NCBI RefSeq assembly: GCF_026210795.1
Contig: NC_089437.1
Coordinates: 3,472,001 to 3,536,000 of the forward strand
DNA from: Rhizophagus irregularis
Lineage: Eukaryota; Glomeromycota; Glomeromycetes; Glomerales; Glomeraceae
Length of the DNA: 64,000 nt
Reading direction: 5' to 3'
The notes under the pieces were generated by a model. It saw only the letters and a list, made by a program, of their open reading frames with translations. It did no database searches and had not been told where the DNA came from. The position numbers and the translations under genes are program-made. Below, piece after piece: positions 1 through 12,530 of the stretch (within the stretch, counting starts at the first letter, position 1; each line of letters starts with the position of its first letter).

Positions 1-755
1 TATCATTATTTGAAATTGTGGGAATCTGATTGTTAGTTCTTATTGTATGCTTTTAATATTTCCTTACTTGCAAATAGTTCATCACGTTAATCCTCTTTCT
101 AGAATAAGTAATTCTTCTGGAATCGTTGTTTTAGAAATTGAACAAATTGAATAGAACATTGTTTTGAATATAATACCCTGACAACTTTCACCCTGACAAG
201 TGACAAGTGACAAGTAACAACTTTCCTCGTTGTTCCTTAGATCTACATTCTTTACATAGTAAGGATCTTTTAATACTTATTTTGTTTATCTCAACAAGGA
301 ATTCCTGGTTTAACAAATTAAACAAATTAACAGTCGCTTTATTGTCTCTAGCTTCGATCGTCTCCCTTTTAAAAATAAGTTTTTAAAGAATTTCAATTAG
401 TAACCTATCAAATAACAAAAAAATCGATACTTGCAAATAATCAAAATAATACGTGTTCAAGGAGTGTTGCTTATCAAGAGTATTTGACAAACTTCATCAT
501 GATTGTCCGAACTTTGATGTAATTACAAAATCTGTTAATTTTATATTAGAATTGAATAAATAAAAGATATTGTGAGATCATTTATGATAATTATACGATA
601 AGGAAGGGACGAAAAAATTTCGGGATAAAAACATTTTTCCATCATCTTGGCCTGCATTATGAACTTATAAATTCATTAGCATATGATTGTGCATGATTCA
701 CACGCCGATCCAACTAGTGTTTTTCAGCCGTCTCCCTTTTAAGTCAATTAAAATG

Positions 756-825
<70 letters not shown>

Positions 826-955
826 CTAAAAAAAAAAAAGAATCCTTATTTAAATGGTGTTTTTCTTCTTTTTTTTTTTTCTTAAAAAAAAAAGAAAGAA
901 ATTATTAATTGAAAGAAAAAAAAGAAAAAGAAAAAAAAAATTTCTTACTTTAATC
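1..955. other. Intergenic, upstream of F-box gene
   Basis: No gene recognised. A short direct repeat of tgacaag lies near 180-220. A very long T tract, interrupted by single C, runs from about 759 to 826, with A-rich and T-rich runs to about 940. The low-complexity reading frame over this tract (poly-Phe/Lys) is not a gene. Confidence 0.6.
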
Positions 956-1758
956 ATGGTAAAAGATCTTCCAAGGGAATTGTGGCTCGAAATTTTTAAA
1001 CATTTTATTGTTAGTTTTGGGTAAATAAAATAATTATTATTATTATAAAATATATATATATATATATATCTATATTTAATGTAAAAAATTTAATTTATTA
1101 TAGTGTTATGGAACTTTATAAATATCGTAAAGTTTGTAAAGTTTGGTTTGAACTTATTATCGTTATTTTGATTGATAAATTAACGAGTATGATAACTAAA
1201 ATTAAGGTAAATTAAAAAAAATATTTCAACCACATCTTTTTTTTTTATAAATATTAAAAATTTAATTTTTCAAATTTTTATATTTAATAGTATTATTATC
1301 AAATTATAAGAGGATCAATTAAAGAAGAAATTAAAAGCAATAGTTCACCACCTCCATCACCATCTCCATCATCTCATTCATCCACTCAACAAACAATGAA
1401 TAATTTTATCACATATAATTATAATACAGAATCATTTGAATGTAATTTTATTACGACATTAAATAATGATAAAAGTGAAGAAGGTAAAAAGAAAGAAAAT
1501 ATTAAAAAAAAATATAGTGAATTTTGCATAATATTTCATTTAATTTATGAAATTTTAAATGTTGATTCAATTAAAAGAATAAGAGAATATTTAATACATA
1601 ATTATTGGTTAAATATTGAAGAAGATATTATTGATGATGATTCCAAATATTTTCAAAAAATTATTGTTAGAGGTGATAAATTATTACCATATATTGATTA
1701 TATTGATCAAATTAATGATTTAATCTGTTATTTTAATAATTTAACTACTGCTCAATAA
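956..1758 (+). CDS. F-box-like protein, three exons
   Basis: Exons are 956-1020, 1104-1206 and 1291-1758, giving 211 codons before the stop. The start follows an A-rich leader. The protein opens with LPRELWLEIF and, after the first intron, reads YKYRKVCKVWFELI; this is the layout of an F-box (Leu-Pro start, then a C-x-x-W element), the Skp1-binding module of SCF ubiquitin ligases. After the F-box there is a Ser/Pro-rich stretch (about residues 73-91) and an acidic, Asn-rich tail with no recognisable substrate-binding repeats. Exon 1 is 65 nt, the same length and phase as exon 1 of the convergent gene at 1878-2718, so the two are probably old paralogues. At 211 aa it is short for an F-box protein. 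The substrate is unknown. Confidence 0.66.
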
Positions 1759-1877
1759 AAAAAAAATACATATATATATATATATATTATATATATATTA
1801 TATATATATATATTCCTTGAAAAAGTTCTATAATTATTATATAGTTACTTTAATCTACATAAATAATAAATTTTGAT
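1759..1877. repeat. TA-rich spacer between convergent genes
   Basis: This 119-bp spacer holds a run of alternating TA, broken into ATATATTA blocks, at about 1769-1812. It must contain the 3' ends of both flanking F-box genes. I see no other element. Confidence 0.6.
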
Positions 1878-2718
1878 TTACAAATCATCAAAATATGGAT
1901 CACCATAAATAACATAACTAGGGGATTTTCTGAGCTCGACAAAAGTATTATCATCAAATATGTGATAAACTTTTTCCCAAAATATCTTTGCTTTAATCTT
2001 CAATGATTCCAATTGTACTTCATTTTCATCTCTTAAAACATCATTATTACTTAATATAAAAGAAAACTCACCTTGATTATTATTCGTATCATTTAGTATA
2101 CTTGGTTTAAATAATGTGAAAGTATGAAAAAATGGATGATTATATTTAAAATTCACTTTAATATCTTGTTCCGGTTTAATTATTATCGTTTGTCGTGGGA
2201 AATTAAAATTAAATCTTTGATTTATTCGATCAAATGAATGTAATTCTGCTGCTGCATGCATACGTGGATTGGATATTCCAATCTATGGGGGAAGGAAGGG
2301 AGGGGAAAGGAAGGGGGGGGAGGGAAAATATATACGACGGAGATGATTATGAATAAAGTTTTCCAATTATATATCACAATGAAAAAAAAAAATTATTTCA
2401 AATTTACCACAATTTCCCAAGACTTGTGATTTTGCTTAGATAATTCATCGAAAACGCATTTAAGAATAATATCATTCCATTTTTTACACGTACGACGAAG
2501 TATAATGAGTTGTTTAAAATTATTTGATCTATTGTTACAAAAAAAAAGAGTAGATTAGTCATATAAATTTATAATATAAAAAGGATTATATAATAAAAAA
2601 AAAATAATAATATTAAAATAATAAAAATAAAACCAAAAAAACAAAAAGCTTACTTTGAGTTAAAAAGGAATCTAGTAAAAATATCAATTAATATTTCAGC
2701 CGGTAATTTTTCAGCCAT
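1878..2718 (-). CDS. F-box-like protein, three exons
   Basis: Read on the minus strand, the exons are 2718-2654 (65 nt), 2528-2408 (121 nt) and 2282-1878, giving 196 aa. It begins MAEKLPAEILIDIF and continues LRRTCKKWNDIIL after the first intron, matching the F-box pattern. The rest (ISNPRMHAAAELHSF and following) is Asn- and Phe-rich and matches no domain I know. Introns 1 and 2 contain A/T runs, and intron 2 has a G-rich stretch (2287-2321 on the plus strand). The likely role is a Skp1-docking adaptor of an SCF ubiquitin ligase; this comes from the motif only. The gene converges on the F-box gene at 956-1758 and shares its exon 1 length and phase. Confidence 0.62.
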
Positions 2719-3005
2719 AATTAATAATATTAATAATAATAATAATAAAAAACAAATAAATTGAATATCTAAAATTGAAAGGATTTATTGGGAAAAAAAA
2801 AAGAATGAGATATATAAAAAATTCAATTCATAACGGAATATCACTTAATTAATGCACCAAAAATCATACGATTTTATTAACGTGTCAAATACCTCAAAAT
2901 ACTTTTGTTATGTTCCATTCAGACTGTCCTTATTTACTACTCGTATTACAAATAGTAAAGTAATGAGGAAGGTGTGACGACCGCTTTGGACTGGGGGGGA
3001 CCGAA

Positions 3006-3013
3006 TCACGTGA
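3006..3013. promoter_or_regulatory. TCACGTGA E-box palindrome
   Basis: Perfect 8-bp palindrome with a CACGTG core, the general target of fungal bHLH factors of the Cbf1/Ino2-Ino4 type. It lies 288 bp upstream of the minus-strand F-box start and 2.3 kb upstream of the carboxylase. Function is inferred. Confidence 0.3.
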
Positions 3014-4504
3014 ATTTTTTGTATTGGACCACGGCTTTACCGTTCAAAAATTTTTTCAGGACTATATTTAAAAACGACTAAAATTTCTCCTGATAATTAT
3101 TTATGTGCATATATATATTAATTTTTAAAAAAAATATTATTTTAATATTTACTTTTATGATTTTTTTCGATCTCGATTTACTTCTTTAATCGATTGTTTT
3201 TTGGACTTGAACTTAAAAAACTTTTAAAATCGAGTTTATACCCGATTTAAAAAATGTCAAAATTGTGTCACGATGATCTGTGAGAAGGAAAATAATCAAA
3301 ATTAAGTATTATCAAATAATATTTTTCATTGTTGTTGATATTCGTTAATAATGGATTTTCCATTGAGAGAAAACTCGAGTTTTGAATAATTACGTGAAAT
3401 TTTTGGATTGACGATCCTGACGATTTAACGCGGATACCAGGGTTAGTCCTGACCCGGGTCATAACCCGAGTTGTAATCAAACCGGTTATCATTACATAAT
3501 CCAATTTTTTTTTTTTTTAGGAAAATCTTGATAAGCATTTTAACGGTTGACATCATAAATATCAATAAACGGTTAATACATACGGGTTGAAACTGGCCGG
3601 AAGTTAACTGCATTTAATCGAGGTTCTTCGGATAATCAGAAAAATTCGATATATTTCATGAAAAATTCGATTTTTTTAATGAAAAATTTCTTCCACAATT
3701 TGAAATTTCAAATATTATATTAATAATTTTTTCATGCTAAATTTTAGAACTTTCAAGAAATTATGAAGTATAAAAAACGTTAATAATTTCATCACGTTCC
3801 ACAGAAATGAAGTAAATGTTTATTTTTTTTTTCATATCGTAAAACGTTATAATATCTGTTGATTTTTAGCATAAAAATTTTTCAACTATAAATAAAAAAA
3901 ATAAGGTTTAAAAAAAAAAATTCTATAAAAAAAGATTTTTTCATTGAAATATTCACGATTGTAATCAAAGATTAGATTATCCTATTTATGATTAATGAAA
4001 AAATAATTTTAAACAAAATAAGAAAAAATTCATTTCCAGATTTACAGTGACATCATGATTTTTTTAAAAGTTTTTTTGCATATTTTTGAGTCAAAAAATT
4101 TCACAAGTATGTCAGATATGTCATTGATTTTCCTTTTAAGTGTATTTCATTAATTAATGACGCAGTATTTTTGAAAGTATATTTTTTTTTATGACGTAAT
4201 TTTCTTTTATAAAAAGTTTTTTTTTTCTTTTCTTCTAAAATCTAAAAATCATCAATTTTTTATTTGAGAAGGAAAATTAATTTTCAATTTACTTGATAAT
4301 AATAAATTAATTTCGCGTAAATAAAGACCAATTATGAGAAAGTATTGCTATATATGGATGAGATAATAATACGTATTGGGGAAATATGTTACACCAAATT
4401 ATTATCCAGTATAATGCCGATTTGTACCATTTCGGTATGGCTTATTAGTTAACACAAAGTGTTTTATTTGGATGGCGCAGTAAACTTCGCGTTTGTGCAA
4501 CAAT

Positions 4505-4512
4505 TCACGTGA
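4505..4512. promoter_or_regulatory. TCACGTGA E-box palindrome
   Basis: Second perfect TCACGTGA, about 820 bp upstream of the carboxylase start codon. In budding yeast, ACC1 is controlled by Ino2/Ino4 through a related CANNTG element; the link to this site is inference. Confidence 0.35.
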
Positions 4513-4819
4513 TATGCAGTGTTCTAGCAAATTCGTTGTTTCTTTTTTCAAACACATTTTTTGAAACCTTTTTTAAATTAATTTTAAAACAAATTTGTCA
4601 TCATCATCCTGATCAACATATTTGACATGATGACAATAATGATAATAATCTTTTAATCGATAAAATCGATAACAGTTTTTTTTTTTTGGTTGGGGACTTG
4701 GGGTAAAAAATTTAGTATAAGAGTAAATCAATATTGTCATAAAACTTCTTAACAATGTTAAATGATGAGTAGTCATTCCGGTTAGATAAATTTTACGTAA
4801 TGATTCAAAAGGCTTGGTG

Positions 4820-4827
4820 TCACGTGA
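4820..4827. promoter_or_regulatory. TCACGTGA E-box palindrome
   Basis: Third perfect copy, about 500 bp upstream of the carboxylase start. It continues as CACGTGAAAA, which resembles the yeast inositol-sensitive element (CATGTGAAAT). This is the best-placed of the three for carboxylase control. Confidence 0.4.
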
Positions 4828-5330
4828 AAAAGGTACGTTAGTGCTGTTTTTGACTGGTAATATTTTGATATAAAATTAAACTGCCAAATTTTGGGGCTTT
4901 GGGGCTAATCTCAATTTGAAAATTAAATATATTTTGTACAAATTTTAACACATGCATTTTGTTATATTCGGAAAAATAGTTAAGATCTTAAAAAAAAATT
5001 AATTTCTTTTGTTTCAATCTTAATTAAATTTTTTTTTTTTTTTTATGATTTTTTTTACTTTAAATTGAACCCTTTTTTTTCTTTAAAAAAAAATTTCAAA
5101 AACATTCCTTCCTTTCTTATTTTTTCCTTACGAAATTTATTTATTCAAAAAAAAAATAAAAAAAAAAAAATTCCGAAAAAATTAAATTCAATGAGAAATT
5201 TCTATTTATACAATTCAAAAATATACATAAACTAATTTAAATAAAGTAATAAATCGACATAAAAGAATTTTCTTTTTTTAAACACACTTGTATAAATAAA
5301 TCAATTTTTTTTTTTTTGTATTTTTGTACC

Positions 5331-8300
5331 ATGAGCAGAAATATTGAACAATTTATTGGTAAGGTGGTTTTTTTGGACTTATCCCTTAAATGTGATTTAT
5401 TTCTATTTATGTATAATTAATTTTTTTTTTATATATATATATATACATAAAAAAATAATTATATATATATATTCTTAAATATTCTTTTTTTTTTCATATA
5501 TAATTCAGGAGGAAATAATTTACAAAATGCTCCTAGAGGTCCCGTAAGAGATTTTGTAGAAAAACATAATGGTCATACTGTAATTACAAAAATTTTAATA
5601 GCAAATAATGGTATAGCAGCTGTTAAAGAAATTAGATCCATTAGGAAATGGGCTTATGAAATATTTGGTGATGAAAGGGCTATACAATTTACCGTAATGG
5701 CTACTCCTGAAGATTTAAAAATCAATGCCGAATATATTCGAATGGCTGATCAATATATTGAAGTACCTGGTGGTTCTAATAATAATAATTATGCTAATGT
5801 TTCTTTAATTGTTGATATTGCTGAACGTACTGGCGCTCATGCTGTTTGGGCTGGTTGGTTAGTTATTATTAAAAATTATTATTAATATTAATTATTTTTA
5901 TTATTATTATTTTTATTTTATTTATTAATTAATCAATAAATCATTTTAATATAGGGGTCATGCATCTGAGAATCCTAGATTACCTGAATCTTTGGCTCAA
6001 AGTAAAAATAAGATAGTTTTTATTGGTCCTCCTGGTTCTGCGATGAGATCTTTAGGTGATAAAATATCTTCTACGATTGTGGCTCAATCTGCAAATGTTC
6101 CTACAATGGATTGGAGTGGTAGTGGTGTTGTTCAAACTGAAATTGATGATCAAGGTCATGTTATAGTTCCTGAAAGTGCTTATGAACAAGCTTGTGTTAA
6201 AGATGCTGATGATGGTTTAGATAAAGCAAAAAAAATCGGGTTTCCTGTTATGATTAAAGCTTCTGAAGGTGGTGGTGGTAAAGGAATAAGAAAGGTTGAA
6301 AATTCTGAAAATTTTAAACAAGCTTTTGTTCAAGTTCAAGGTGAAGTTCCTGGTTCTCCAATTTTTATCATGAAACTTGCTGGGAATGCTCGTCATCTTG
6401 AAGTTCAAGTTTTAGCTGATCAATATGGAAATGCTATCTCTTTATTTGGAAGGGATTGTTCTGTTCAAAGGAGACATCAAAAAATTATTGAAGAAGCTCC
6501 TGTTACTATTGCTAAACGTGAAACTTTTGAAGCTATGGAAAAAGCTGCTGTAAGATTAGCGAAACTTGTAGGTTACGTTAGTGCTGGTACTATAGAATAT
6601 CTTTATAGTCATGAAAGAGATTTTTTTTGTTTTCTTGAATTAAATCCAAGATTACAAGTTGAACATCCTACTACAGAAATGGTTTCAGGTGTAGATTTAC
6701 CTGCTGCTCAATTACAAATTTCTATGGGAATTCCACTTCATCAAATTCGTGATATAAGAGTTCTTTATGGTTTAGCTCCTAGTGGTACTTATGAAATAGA
6801 TTTTGATTTTTCAAATCCTGAATCTCTTCAAACTCAGAGAAGACCTGCTCCAAAAGGTCATGTGATAGCTGTTCGTATAACCGCTGAAAATCCTGATGCT
6901 GGTTTTAAACCAAGTAGTGGTATGGTACATGAACTTAACTTTCGTAGTAGTACTAATGTTTGGGGTTATTTTTCTGTTAATTCTGCTGGTGGTCTTCATG
7001 AATTTGCTGATTCTCAATTTGGTCATATTTTCGCTTATGGTGAAAATCGTCAACAATCTCGAAAAAATATGGTGGTTGCTTTAAAAGAATTATCAATTCG
7101 TGGAGATTTTAGAACTACTGTTGAATATTTAATTAAATTACTTGAAACTCAAGCATTTGAAGAAAATAGTTTTACAACTGGTTGGTTAGATATGTTAATA
7201 TCTGATGAAAATTTAACAGCTGAAAAACCTGATAAAATGTTGGCAGTCATATGTGGTGCTGTTACAAAATCTTATACTGAAACTATGGAATCCGTTTCTG
7301 AATATAAACGTTTCTTGGAAAAAGGTCAAATTCCTAACAAAGATATATTACGTACTGTTTTTACTACTGATTTTATATATGAAGGAGTTCGATATAAATT
7401 TACTGCTACCAGATCTGCTCCTCATTCTTTTACACTTTATTTAAATGGATCAAGAGTACAAGTTTGTGTTAGAGCTCTTACTGATGGTGGATTATTAGTT
7501 TTATTGGATGGAAAGAGTCATACTTGTTATTTTCGTGAAGAAGTTCAAGGAATTAGATTGATGATTGGTGGTAAAACTTGTTTACTCGAACATGAAAATG
7601 ATCCAACACAATTACGTTCACCTTCGCCAGGAAAACTTGTTAGATTTTTGGTAGAGTCCGGTGATCATGTAAATAGAGGTGATGCTTTCGCTGAAATTGA
7701 GGTATGATTTTTATAAAAGTATAAAATTGAATTTATTTTTAAGTATAAAATTGATAATTTAAATTTCATATTTTATTTCATATTAGGTGATGAAAATGTA
7801 TATGCCACTTGTTGCAACAGAAGATGGTATAGTTCAATTCATAAAACAACAAAATTCAACACTTGAAGCTGGTGATATCATTGGTATTCTCACTCTTGAT
7901 GATCCTAGTCGAGTTCGTCACGCGTTACCTTTTGAAGGACAAATCCCTGCAATGAATCCTCCTGTTATAATTGGTGATAAGGCTCATCAGAGATATCGTG
8001 AAGTCTTTCATATTCTTGAGTGTATACTGGATGGTTATGATAATCAAGCTATGTTACAGTGTAGTGTTAAAGAATTAATAGAACTTTTAAGAAATCCTGA
8101 ACTCCCTTATTTAGAATATCATGAAGTATTGTCAACACTTTCTGGTAGAATTCCATCCAAGCTTGAAGCGTCTTTACAAAAAATTTCTAGTGAAACATAT
8201 AATCAAGGATTAGAATTTCCTGCCAAAACATTAAAAGAAATGATAATTAATTATTCTCGTGATTCTGTCAATCCTTCGGATCTCATAAGTTTTGAATCTA

Positions 8301-11300
8301 CAATCGCTCCTTTGAATGAAATTCTTGATCGATATGTTTCTGGTATAAAATATCGGAAATGGAATGATATCATTTATTTATTGAACAAATATCATGAAGT
8401 TGAAGTTTTATTCTCGAACTCTGATAAACGCGATAAACGCGAGGAAGAAGTTGTTCATTCTTTACGTGATAAATACAAGGATGATTTGGATAAGGTCATA
8501 ACTACAATTTTATCGCATTCCAAAATAGGATTAAAGAATAATTTAATATTGCATCTTTTAGATCATATTAAACCTGAAAATGTTGGGCAAGCTCTTGATA
8601 AATTCTTTTCACCTATTTTGAAAAAATTGGCCGAACTTAGAGGTCGTTTCACAACAAAAGTTTCATTAAAAGCACGTGAATTACTAATTCATTGTCATTT
8701 ACCTTCTTATGAAGAAAGATACACTCAGATGGAACAAATATTGAAAGCTGCAGTTATTGAAAGTCATTATGGAGATGATGGTTATGATTATCGAACTCCA
8801 AGTTATGATTCACTTAAAGAATTAATTGATACAAGATTTTCAGTTTTTGACGTACTTCCAAATTTTTTTTATCATCAAGACAATTGGATTGGACTTGCTG
8901 CGTTAGAAGTTTACGCTAGGCGTGCTTATCGTGCCTATCAATTAATGGATGTTGAATATCATACAGATAGCGTTCCATTTATGGTTTCTTGGAACTTTTT
9001 ACTTCATAGTGCTCAAGCTAATAGTTCAAAATCAGAACCTTTTACTATGAGACGATCTGGTTCAATATCGGATTTAAGTTATATGATTCCAAAAACTGAG
9101 AATGAACCTTTACGTATTGGTGCTATGATTGCTTGTACTTCGAATGAAGTAATAGAAAAAAATTTACCACGTATATTAGCATTATTCCCAAAAATACAAA
9201 ATGATAGATGGAAACCTCAAGGTTCATCAGATAGGAGCAAAATTAATAATATTCTAAACCTTGCTTTAAGATTAGGAGATGATGCTTTAGAGGATGAAAC
9301 TTTAAAACAACAACTTAAACCTCTTATACAACGACATTCTTATGAATTACGTGAACATGGAATAAGACGTGTTACTATTGTACTATTTCGTAAAGGTCAA
9401 TATCCAGGATATTTCACATTCCGAGAGTCTACAGGTTATGTTGAAGATCAAACGATTCGTAATATTGAACCTGCTATGGCCTATCAACTTGAACTTACGA
9501 GATTATCTAATTTCGATATTAAACCTTGTTTTACTGATAATAGACAAATTCACGTTTATTATGCTGTTGGTAAAGAAAATACTTCAGATTGTAGATTCTT
9601 TATTCGAGCTTTAGTTCGTCCTGGTCGATTACGAAATAGTGTACGTACTGCAGATTATTTAATATCAGAATCAGATAGATTGTTAAATGAAATTTTAGAT
9701 TCTCTTGAAATTGTTAGTTCGGAACATAAGAATTCGGATTGTAATCATTTATTTATAAATTTCATTCCAATATTTGTATTGGAACCGAGACAAATTGAAG
9801 AAGCTGTTAAAGGATTTATAGACAGGCATGGAAAAAGATTATGGAGATTACGTGTTACCGGAGCTGAAGTTCGTTTTAAGGTCGAAGATCCTACTTTAGG
9901 AACGCATTATTCTTTACGTATCATCATTAATAACGTTTCTGGATATGTTGTTAAAGTTGAAACTTATCAAGAGGTGAAGACAGAACGTGATAGTTGGATA
10001 CTTAAATCAATCGGAAAACACGGTTCAATGCATTTACAACCAACTCATACACCTTATCCAACGAAAGAATGGCTTCAACCAAGGCGTTATAAGGCTCATC
10101 TAATGGGTACCACTTATGTTTATGATTTTCCTGAACTATTTCGTCAAGCTATTAGAACACAATGGAATCGCGCATCACATTATAATCCAACTCTAAAATG
10201 TCCAAGTGATGTTTTGGAAGCTAAAGAACTTGTTCTCGATGAAAAAAATAAATTACAAGAAGTGGAAAGAGCTCCAGGAACAAATTCATGTGGTATGGTC
10301 GCATGGATCTTAACGCTTTTCACTCCTCAATATCCCAAAGGTAGAAATATAATTGTTATCGCGAATGATATCACATATCAAATCGGATCTTTTGGGCCCA
10401 ATGAAGATCAATTCTTTTATAAGGCAACTGAATTAGCAAGAGAATTAGGAATACCAAGAATTTATCTTTCGGCCAATTCTGGTGCAAGAATTGGATTGGC
10501 AGAAGAAGTTATGAATCATTTTCATGTTGCATGGGTAGATCGAGAAAATCCAAGTAAAGGTGTGAAATATCTTTATCTTGATTCAGAAACTTACAAACAC
10601 TTGGAACAAAATGAAAGAAAATCCGTTATTGCGGAAGAAATAGTTGAAGAAGATGAAACACGATATAAAATCACCGATATTATTGGATCAGAAGATGGAC
10701 TTGGAGTTGAATGTTTGAAAGGTTCAGGATTAATTGCTGGAGCTACATCACGTGCATACGAAGATATCTTTACAATAACTTTAGTCACCTGTCGTTCAGT
10801 TGGTATGTAACATTTAATAAATTCATGTTATAAATTTAATTTATGTTTATAAATTTTTATTAATAATTTTATTCTTTTTCTTTAACTTAGGTATTGGAGC
10901 ATATTTAGTAAGGTTAGGACAACGTACAATTCAGAATGAAGGTCAACCTATTATTTTAACTGGAGCACAAGCACTAAATAAAGTGTTAGGGAGAGAAGTT
11001 TATACCGGAAATATACAACTTGGAGGTACACAGATTATGTTTAAGAATGGAGTTTCACATTTAACTGCACAAAATGATTTGGAAGGTATTACAAAGATTA
11101 TGCAATGGCTCTCTTATGTTCCATCTGTTCGAAATTCACTTGTACCAATATTCCCAAGTTCGGATAATTGGGACAGAGATGTTAGTTATATGCCTCCTAA
11201 AGGAACTTATGATCCAAGATGGTTAATTGCAGGAAAATATGAAACTGAAAGAGAACCTAGTAGTTGGGTTGGTGGATTCTTTGATAAAGGATCATTTGTT

Positions 11301-12530
11301 GAAACATTAGGCGGATGGGCGAGAACGGTAGTAGTTGGAAGGGCACGTCTTGGTGGAATCCCAATGGGCGTTATAGCAGTTGAAACACGTACCGTCGAAT
11401 GTATAGTTCCAGCTGATCCAGCTGATAAGGAATCACATCAACAAATGATGATGGAAGCTGGTCAAGTTTGGTATCCTAATTCAGCTTATAAGACAGCACA
11501 ATCAATTAATGATTTTAATAAAGGTGAACAGTTACCCTTAATGATTCTTGCTAATTGGCGTGGATTTTCAGGTGGTCAACGAGATATGTTTCAAGAAATT
11601 TTAAAATATGGATCTTATATTGTAGATGCTCTTGCTAACTATAAACAACCAGTATTTGTATATATAGTTCCTAATGGTGAACTTCGTGGTGGAGCTTGGG
11701 TTGTAGTGGATCCTAATATTAATATTGATATGATGGAAATGTACGCAGATACAAAATCAAGAGCTGGTGTACTCGAACCTGAAGGTGTGGTAGAAATTAA
11801 ATTTAGAAAACCACAATTACTTTCAACAATGGGAAGGTTGGATGAAACATATCGTAACCTTAAGAAGTCATTGGATGACCCAACAATATCTGAAATACAA
11901 AAACAAGAGATCAAAAAACATTTAGATGCGAGAGAACAAGAATTATTACCAATATATTCACAAATTGCTATACAATTTGCAGATTTACATGATACGCCAG
12001 GAAGGATGAAATCTAAACAAACTATAAGAAAAGCTTTAGAGTGGAAGGATTCTAGGAGATTCTTTTATTGGAGAGTTAAAAGAAGATTACATGAAGAATA
12101 TATGTTTAGAAAATTAATTGAAGCGAATAATAAATTAAATAGAAATCAAATGACGGAACATTTAATTAATTGGTTTAAAGAAGATAATATAGTGAATGAT
12201 AATAGCGAATTTGATTGGGAAGAATCTGATGAAATAATTGCGAAATGGTTAGAAAGGATATTAGAGGAAAATAATAGAGACAATCAAGAAGTAAGTGATG
12301 ACGGTGATAATGGCGATGATGAGACTAAAATTAATATTAATAATTTAATTCCAAAAATCACGTTTAAAGAGAGAATTGAGAAAGTTAAAAATGAAGCTAT
12401 AAAACAAAGTATTTTAGATTTAAGTAAAAATCATTTAAAAGCTGTTATTCAGGGATTTGAAAAATTATTTGAAACATTAAACACGGAAGAAAAAAATGAA
12501 TTATTAAATAAGCTAGCAACAAACTGTTAA
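5331..12530 (+). CDS. ACC1: Acetyl-CoA carboxylase, multifunctional
   Basis: Exons are 5331-5358, 5509-5857, 5955-7701, 7787-10802 and 10891-12530, giving 2,259 aa, close to yeast Acc1. The enzyme makes malonyl-CoA for fatty acid synthesis in the cytosol. Visible modules in order: N-terminal [13 protein letters not shown] and the biotin carboxylase ATP-grasp loop GGGGKG (residues 231-236); the biotin carrier motif VMKM with biotinyl Lys711, whose codon begins 6 nt after an intron; a long central region; and the carboxyltransferase halves with SANSGARIG (about 1602), [16 protein letters not shown] (about 1853) and GGQRDMF (about 1940). The segment [13 protein letters not shown] (from 1129) aligns with the yeast Snf1 site around Ser1157; Ser1134 fits Phi-x-R-x-x-S-x-x-x-Phi. 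The start codon is the first ATG and joins in frame through a 28-nt first exon. No lesions seen. Confidence 0.97.

Larger units (their letters stand above)
2719..5330. other. Long spacer upstream of acetyl-CoA carboxylase
   Basis: No coding gene is supported; short frames here have no family features. The stretch holds many A/T homopolymers and three perfect TCACGTGA palindromes, listed separately. It should contain the promoters of the minus-strand F-box gene and of the carboxylase gene. Confidence 0.55.

Noticed and set aside
687-908. 73-codon plus-strand frame rich in Phe and Lys
   Set aside because: Translation of a T/A homopolymer; no protein-like composition.
3268-3504. Minus-strand frame in the spacer before ACC1
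   Set aside because: No family features and no splice or promoter context.
6217-7444. Several frames on both strands inside ACC1 exon 3
   Set aside because: Shadows of the carboxylase coding sequence.
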